A stretch of 64,000 bases of DNA, taken from Mesocentrotus franciscanus (Eukaryota; Echinodermata; Echinoidea; Camarodonta; Strongylocentrotidae). A program made the position numbers and the translations under genes. The notes beneath the pieces are model-generated. The model was not told where the DNA came from, searched no databases, and was given only the letters and a program-made list of their open reading frames with translations. The stretch is from positions 27,033,906 through 27,097,905 of the forward strand of contig CP137668.1 of assembly GCA_037976565.1 (NCBI GenBank). The letters are read 5' to 3'. Of the stretch, positions 52,101 to 61,100 are shown in pieces. How positions within the stretch are numbered: position 1 is the stretch's first letter; each line of letters opens with the position of its first letter.

Positions 52101-55100
52101 TTTTAACCTATCGCCAGTAGTGTAGTGAGTAGCTATAACTGGGCTCCACACTAACTTTTTTTCTTCAGACGGCCGGCATTGACATATTTAAAGGCTGTAT
52201 GCCCCCCCCCCACCCTTGGCAAAATTATACAAATGTAGGGGCCTGAAGTTAGAACATGGGAACCCATGAGTACCAGGCACCTGTTGAGGTCGAGCCCTGT
52301 TTGATTGTTTGTATCTCTTGAAAATCAATAGCCTTCCATGCATGTGTGTGAATACAATTACATTAACTCTGCATTGTGTGGAATGCATTATTTCTATGTA
52401 TTGTTTATATTGTTCACTTGAAATTCTTTACAATGCAACATTTTTTTAGTACTAAACTGGATATAAATTGGCTAATCATATTTATTTAGTGCAATGAATC
52501 TTATTTGTTGTTTCATTCATTTGTTAATTTTTGTTTATTTTTTTTTTTAATGGCAATTCAATTTTGTATTCAAATGTAGTCTTTTGGTCCAGGTAATGAC
52601 ACAATATACATTCTTCCAGAATTGAAGTTAAGTTTTCACTTTTCTAGACTGAAATAAGCAAACTCTCCTGAATAAATTTACCATCAAGAGAAAATGTTTT
52701 GAAGGTAAGTAATCAGCAAAAAAAATATGCGAAATTTGGTCGACCAGGTACATGTAGATCACTAGAATATGCAGTCCCATTTTTGCATGTATTTTCATTG
52801 TAAATTATTATTAATGAGTTTGAAGAATATTTACGCATGAGTGATAAACAGATTAGAATGACATTCACCCAATTTCTCTACCATTGCTCATCGTTTTGTT
52901 TCAATTAACAATCATACCTTGTTTCTGATATCTAATTCATTTAATTTTCTACATTTCTTACCCATGGCATTCCTCAAAAGGACCAGAATTTGACAGTTCC
53001 TGTTCCAAGCAATGCTCAGACTCCTCTCCAGCATCAGAGGTGACCTTTGACCTTTATATTTGACCTCTCATTTGACCCCAGTGTTGCTGTGTCACTGCAC
53101 CCATCCTGTAGATGCATGCACCTGCCCTGCTGTAGTCCCACTCATCCGCTTTCAAGTTTCCTTTCTGTATATCTGTTATGCTGACAATCGACTCAATTGC
53201 ATTTCTTGATGATTTTCCCAATGTTATACATGTACATGTACAATGTTATGGATACTGTACAACAGTACCAATGTAAAGTGTTCCCTGCTGCTTTGAGTGA
53301 CATGTACTTTTTGCAAAGGAATAATACACATACATGTGGCTTACAGAGCCTTGGAATTGGGCTAACTGTTAATGTATCCCTTTCTTATTCTATTTAAAGT
53401 TCCAATTTGTTTTTATTACTCACATCACCTTCATGAACTCTCGGGCAACTTTTAGCAAATTTCATAGTATATGAGATGCAGTGTGGTTCATCTTATGGAT
53501 ATAAAACGACTTCAAAGAGCAAAAGAGTGGTGAAGTGTGACGTCATCAAAAATCTTTTTTTGGAATTTCTAAAAAAAAATCATTTTTTGAAAGACCACCA
53601 AAAATAATGTCAATATGTCGAAAACCAATTGAATAGGTTAAGTATTGACTGAGATATGACCATGTGAATAAAAAGATTGCCTATGGGAACTCAGTGTTAT
53701 ATTGCTCTGGTTCATAACATTAGGAGCCAGAGTAATATAACACTGAGTTCCCATAGGCAATCTTTTTATTCAGATGGTCATATCTCAGCCAATACTTAAT
53801 CTATTCAATTGGTTTTCGACATTTGGAAATTATTTTTGATGCTCTTTCGGAAAATGAAGAAAAAATTGAGAAATTCCAAAAATAGATTTTTATGACGTCA
53901 CAGCTTCGGTACTCTGTTCAATTGAACTAATCTTTTGTGCAGATTGTTGATTACCAAAGCGAATGAAAGTGACTGGTTGTCCAGTAAAACACCTCGATTA
54001 ACTGGACTTCTTTTTCTTCCCCTTTTCAAGGGGATCTTGCTCTTACTGAAATGGATTTGGACACTAAAATAAAACCTCACATGGATTTTCAAAGTGGTTG
54101 ACCTCTTATAAATGTTTGCCCTTTCTCACTATTTTGTCTTTCAAAGACCTCTTCAACTTTTATAGATGGTATGGAATAAGTGTGTTTATAAAATGTGTAT
54201 TAATGTTGTGTGTGATCAATGAACACTTACATGTAGGTATAACCATTATGGCATTGGTTGTAATGTATGTTTTATTGCACATTGTGCTTTCCAAGCTTTA
54301 CATTTACATTTAAACCTTGCTCAGGCATGAGTGGTATGAATGATAGGGGAAAAAAGTCCTCACTTAAAGTAAATGAGTTCAGTGTAATGCCCTTCATACA
54401 AGTATTTCTGGATCTTGTAATACTGAAATCAGTGAGTATGCTAGGGCCATTCATGTTTTTCTTTTTCTTCTTTTAAGTACTAAACTAAGTGTTGCCATTC
54501 ATTAACATGTCATTTTACCAAAGCAGTTTTGAGGCAGAATACCATGTCCTTATATCTTCAGTGAGCCTTAATATATCCCATGATTTGTTGAACATCTAGG
54601 TAGCTCCATTTGGACATTTGTTGTGATGTACGATATTGTTTATTTGCTTTCCGATTTTTAGATGTGCCTGTACCCTTGTCCTTGTTTTCACGTACCATCA
54701 TCCTACGGTCACATGTTTGCGCAGATCGACGTGACCCATGCCTGCTTACATGATGCTAGGTTAGGGGTGGCAACATTTTTCCACATGTATGCTTTGTGTT
54801 CCCATGCTGACGTGCGAAGTTATAGGACTTTAAATGTAAACATTCCTTTCATTGACTATACCAAATGCCATACATGCACATTATCTCATATATACAGTGA
54901 AGCTTCTGCATTGTTTTAATTTGCAGTCTAAACATATGACAAATTGTTTTCAGCCCTTCAACTGTTATGAAAAATGAATTTGCACCAGAGCACTATTCGT
55001 CAAATTCTTTTTTATTATTTCAGAATGGAAACCCTTTATAAAAACAGACTATTTTCCATCATGAAAATGTCTTTACATCATGCTTTTTTTCCCATAATTT

Positions 55101-58100
55101 TTCGACTATTTTAGGATGAGGATCCATTCTACGAATCTCAAGAAAATCACAGCCTCATCGGGGTTGCTAACGTCTTCCTAGAAGTATTATTCCACGATGT
55201 GAAACTTAACTATGGTGTACCAATCATCAGTCAGCAAGGAGAGGTATGAATATCTCTTGAAATATCAATTATATACTTGAAGCCCATTCATCATGTAAAT
55301 GCCAGTAATTAAGTAATCCCTGAGGTTCCATTCCATGATGTAAAACTTAACTATGGTGTACCAATCATCAGTCAGCAAGGAGAGGTATGAATATTTCTTG
55401 AAATATCAATTATATACTTGAAGCCCATTCATCATGTAAATGCCAATAATTCAGTAATCCCTGAAGTTCCGTGTGAAACTTAACTATGGTGTACCAATCA
55501 TCAGTCAGCAAGGAGAGGTATGAATATCTCTTGAAATATCAATTATATACTTGAAGCCCATTCATCATGTAAATGCCAGTAATTCAGTAATCCCTGAGGT
55601 TCCATTCCATGATGTAAAACTTAACTATGGTGTACCAGTCATTAGTCAACAAGGAGATGTATGGACGAACAATACAACCATTTTAATGCGTAGCTTTTTG
55701 TGATATTAATATTGCAACAAAGAGATTATTGGTACTGTAAAGTTGAAGAATACCACTGCTATTTTACAACAAACTAATTTGTCCTCGATTTCCTGTAGGA
55801 ATTTCTGATAACCAATTTTGATAAAGCCGATATGTTTGCCTAAATGGCAATGGAATCATGCACGCGATACGATGTGTAGGGAATATTTGGTTTAGATCTT
55901 GAGAATTCATTACTTTCTCCTTCAACAGGTTGCTGGGAAACTGAACATAGAGATCCAAAGGATAAGTGGGTCAATACCGGATGTGAGTGCAGACCAGGAG
56001 TCAACAACATCCAACGGTAGTTCAGGGGGGTCAGAAGGGGCGGAAGAACCAGACCCTGAGGGTAGTCTAGCGGTAGGAGCACCTCTCACATGCAGGGTGA
56101 GTATTCTCTCTTCTTTCCTCAGTGGCAAAGTGTGGGTATTGAAGGGCCCTGACATTGTAGCGGTGGGAGGGGCGGTCTTACTAGTGGATAGTGGATGAAA
56201 TGCAAACCAAGAAGGCCACATATCTTACCCACTCAACATTTGTTATGGTACTTTTTTTGTTGCATTGTAGTGGTAATCAATATTGTAATTGCTTATTTCT
56301 ATTTGTACATGTACATTCATTTGTAAATTAATACCATTGAAAAACAAATTTCCAAATGAGCAATAAAACTTCTTTCCGAATTCAATTTCATTGATTGGGG
56401 TGTGAGAAGGCGTCCTATCATCTTTTCATGTTGCCTATGGTCTGGGTTAATAAGTTCTTTAGTACAATGTATATCATGTAATGTTTTGATCAGTATGCAA
56501 AGTCAGTTCATGTACATGATGTTAATAAACTGAACTTTGCTATCTTTCATTTTCTTATCCACAGTTAAAAATCAAAGAAGCATACGATCTACCCCTGAGT
56601 CTAGCACATTTTGTCTTCTGCCAGTATACCTTTTTTGCTAAGGATGGTCCTACTGTAGTCCCACCCTATATTAATCCTGATGTGGATGATGAGCCTGGAA
56701 GGGGACCTGAAGCTATGAAGGGAGTCATGAAGTTCAATCATACTAAGGTACAATTACAGGATTACTTTTAATTCATTGCTAATTTGAGTCTGATATATTA
56801 CAGGCACAGTAATATATGGTCGTAGAAAGCATTTTATTGCTGTGTATTTGTATAAATACAGAATGTTGAAACTATGCTTTTCTTATGATTTACTTTACCT
56901 CAAAAATACTTTTGCAAGTCAGTTGAGATTCCAACTGTGTAAAGGAGAATATTGCAAGAAAAAAGCGTAACTTGTTATTTAATTAATCATATCTTTCATT
57001 ATTAGTTTGTGGTAAAAAAATGTTCTCACTTTTTGAAGATTTGTATGAATTTTAAAAATATAAATAAACTGTCACGTATACTTCAATGCAGAGGAGCCTA
57101 TTAGTATTTACTTTGTATGAGAGACACATGTGGACTTCAGACATCCATGTACAATGTTACAAAAGACGATGAGGCAAGAAATTTGAAATTACAATTAACC
57201 TCAGTTATTCTTGTGTCTCTTCAGAAATGTTATTGAATGATCTTACTCACATCTTCAAATACGTACTAAGGTACATGTACTGTATGCATGACTTATTCTT
57301 ATCTCCTGTAGGAATTCACAGTGAACGTGACGGAGGAGTTCATAGAGCACGCCCTCGAGGGGTCACTAGCTGTCGAGGTCTGGGGTCATAGGGTCGGCAA
57401 CCACGGCCTTGTTTCCAAACCTGGCTGGGAAATCGACAGCCTACATTCCAAGTCCAGATCGCTGGCCGATCGGTAAGAGTTTGTTAGAAGGGTTGTACGA
57501 TACTTTGCTCCTGGGACACTCATTTTCCTACATTAGCCAAATTTCGAATTTTACCCTTAGACCCAACATTATACTTAAATTTAACCCTAATCTTTACCCT
57601 AATCCTAACACTAACCCTAAACCTATCATAAAACCAAATTGCAACTCTTACCCTTAACCTAAAACACAACCAAAACCCTATGCCGAAACCTGTGATGAAG
57701 TAAAGCCGGGTGCGTTTGTTGCCAGAGAAAATTTCGGATCAATGTTCCATCCATTTCTTGAACCATTATATTGTACCGTGTCTGTGTCAATGTAATCATA
57801 GTTTGCTTTGTGTTTCGTTTGTTGAAACCCTGTACAAATTTTGCTTGCATGTCAGTTAACTGTGTAAATGCATCTTGTGAAAAGATTTCTTACATGCATG
57901 TACTCATTTCATTTATATACCCTTGCTTGTTGAATGCCCTTAGGTATAAAGAGTTGATGTCAATCCTCATTTACTATTGATTTGAATGTTGTGGTCTTGG
58001 GCTATTAGGAACTAGGGTCCAAGAAGTGGTCACTATATGCAGTAACATGTCAGAGCACATTTTTCATGTATACATTGTATATCCACATATAGTGTTGTTT

Positions 58101-61100
58101 TATAACAATGTTTTGCTTGGTATAATCATGGTTATGATTATTTTTAAAAAATAATAGCAGATAAGTGTGCTTCCAAATTTGGAAAATGAAATAGAAATTG
58201 CACAACATCACAGTTGAATTACTTTAATTTTCTACAGGAACAGGTATATATCAAGTGACCTTTTGAAGTTACATGTATGTGATTGACCACCTATCTAGCA
58301 CCAAGTATCTCAAGATCTACCCACTCAAAGTTATTTATTTATTTATTTAATTTCCAGGAACACTACATCAAACGATAACATATGTAGACAATGAAAGCAT
58401 ACAAAAAAGATGATAATAACAATAAATAAAAAAGAACAAGAGCAACAACCAATGGATGGGAATTGTCCAAAAGAAATATCAATTTCTGTTTAAGGGTTCT
58501 CCTCTTTGGTTTTGAACAAAAATAGTTACCCTACCCTCCCTGCCAAAAAAAAAATGCTTACAAAAATACCAGATTAAAGAACAGAATGTGGCAGGAAAAG
58601 AAATCAGTCAGATTGCTCAAAATGATTATACTATAGGAGGCATATCAAACAGATAAGTTCAGTGTAACGCATTCACGAATGGTCTAACAGAAGTATCAAT
58701 ACAAAAGTCAAGTCAAGTAAGTTAGGATTGATGATAACTCTTTGTGCCTGAGGACCCATAGATCATTCCCTCCTGACCTGCATTCATATGTCCCTATATT
58801 ATGTGTTAATTTTTTGTCAATTCCTGCATGATTTCTCAATTTAATAGACCAGTGGCTGAGTATGAAAGTTTTGGGTAAGTATTGAATGAGTTGATTAGCA
58901 CGGATGTTTAGGTTTGACACCAGCACTAAGATACTAATGGCATGGGAGTGATGTTGGTACTAACACTGCAATTTTAACTCATTATCTCACAGTATATTCT
59001 TCGAGGTATGGTACCAAATTGTAGCCACAATTTGGTAGCATTCAATCTTTTTTTTTAAAGAAAGAAAACAATTATACATGTACATGTATGTAGGTCTTAA
59101 AGGATTTCATGAGATTAGCAACAGTTTTATTAACATCCTAGTGTTGTACTCAATATTTCACCTTGACTGTACATTTTAGGAGTTGTTAGAACAATGATTT
59201 CCACTAATTTGCTTTGGGCAATAATTATCAACAGTTTTCCCCATATACCCGGTACTATATTCTAAGAGTAATAATAATAAGATCTTTGGCATTTTATTTG
59301 TCTAATTTAGAAGCACTGCTGAAACTCACTTAGATTTTTGAAATTTAAATTTTGATGTGTTACTACAGAAATGAGATCCAAGTGGCAGTTTGCAATAACA
59401 ATATATATGATGTTTGGTGGTGGAATTCTGATTTTCTTTTCTTTCAATATTTGGAATTTATGACATCTAATCTATCCTCTAACTGATCAGACTCAATTTC
59501 ACACTGGAAATATCTCAAATCTTGAACTGTGGAGAAACATCTCTTCTTCAGAATGAAAACCCTGTCATTAGTTTGCGTATATATTGACTTGAAGTCTTTG
59601 TTGTGGTACCAGACTTATTATAATATATATTAAGCACATAGCCAGATACTAATGTAGGTTCTAGGTAGTGCACATTATTCTGTCTCCAATTTATTGTATC
59701 GTACCCATTAGTACTGGAATGTACACATGAAGCTGTAAAACTCACAAGTTATACATGTACACTACACATGCACTATTAACATAGTATACTGCAGATATCA
59801 CACTGTAGTTTCATGCACTGTAGAAGCGGATATGGTTCTTGCTGTACAATTTATTTGGCTAATTTTGTAGATTTGCAGTGTGCACACTTTTCAAAATGAG
59901 TAAATGGCACAAGTTATTACCACAACTTGCAATTGAATGGAAAATATATTGCACAATATCCTGTGTGAATATGTTTCTTGTAGCTTGCGAGGGAAATACT
60001 TTTCTTTTTTTTACATGCAGAGAAATGAAGTTGTAGCAAGAGCCCACAAAGTAGATTAATATTATTCCCAAGATAATGAGTTTTTATTTTAAAGGTAGAT
60101 TGGAATTCTGTCAGTAATATGACACAAATTTCTCAGTGAATAAAATATAATTATTATATATTTTCATTGTAAAAAGGGACCCCCCCCAAAAAAAAAAAAG
60201 AATATGACCACACTGAATATATTTGGTGTAATATTTTGTATTAGATTATCTGTTGAAAATTTCTTAGTTGATGATATTGTGTATTTTTGTCTCTCTGTAG
60301 ATGGACTGAACTCATCAGGAAGATAGAGCTCTGGGTTGAGATTCATGAGTTGAATGAGCAAGGGGAGTATGTACCTGTTGAGTGTCACACCAAGCCTGAG
60401 GTTCTAACTGGAGGCATCTTCCAAATCAGACAGGTATTAAGATAAAGAATCGTTAAGATGTTAGCAACTTCTCACAAAGATCATCCATTTAATGCAGACA
60501 GAATAATGGATTAAGATTTTTGTTTGAATTGAAAAAATTGTGGAAGAGCTAGTTTGGTGGTCTGCTATGTACATATATGTACTTATTAGTAAATCTTTGG
60601 TAGTGATTCTAACACAGTCCATAATCACTCTGCAATGAGTCTTCCATTGTATTTTGAATTATCCTTCATCTATTCTGTAAGTGCAATGGATGACTGAGAG
60701 GAATCACAAAGAAGAGATATGTGAGATAACTGCTTTGAAAGTAAATCACATTTTTGGTTAGTTTCCAAATATGCCTGTACATTCCTATATCTCCTCTTGT
60801 TCATTTCTTGTTCAAATCGGTTCATCGGAAACTACATAAATAAAAGAGTAAGATAAATATATATGAAATTTATTTGTTTGGCAGGGTCACTCTCGGAGGA
60901 TACTGGTGAGAGTCAAACCTGTCCAGAACTCTGGGACCTTACCCATCATCTGTGAAGCTATCACGTCCATCTCTGTGGGTAGCATCTGCGCTCGCTCCAA
61001 ACTCCAGAAGGGTCTAGATAGTTACCAAGACGATGACTTGACACGCCTGAGGGAGAGATGGTCGGATGCGCTGATGAGGAGAAGGGAGTACCTGGATGAA

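Larger units (their letters stand above)
48556..55114 (+). other. KIF13 intron 20 (6.6 kb)
   Basis: Contains candidate cassette exons, a T/G homopolymer block (T8G12 at 49489-49508), a GA-rich patch (50575-50800), a nuclear-receptor half-site cluster (53041-53078) and a foldback element. A B-box-like GGTTCAAGTCC at 50442-50452 may be a SINE remnant. The rest is AT-rich with nothing specific. Confidence 0.7.

Noticed and set aside
52981..53039. Possible exon (CTCAAAAG, 59 bases encoding [25 protein letters not shown])
   Set aside because: The length is not a multiple of three while both neighbours are phase 0, so inclusion would frame-shift. A stop follows at once if it is extended.
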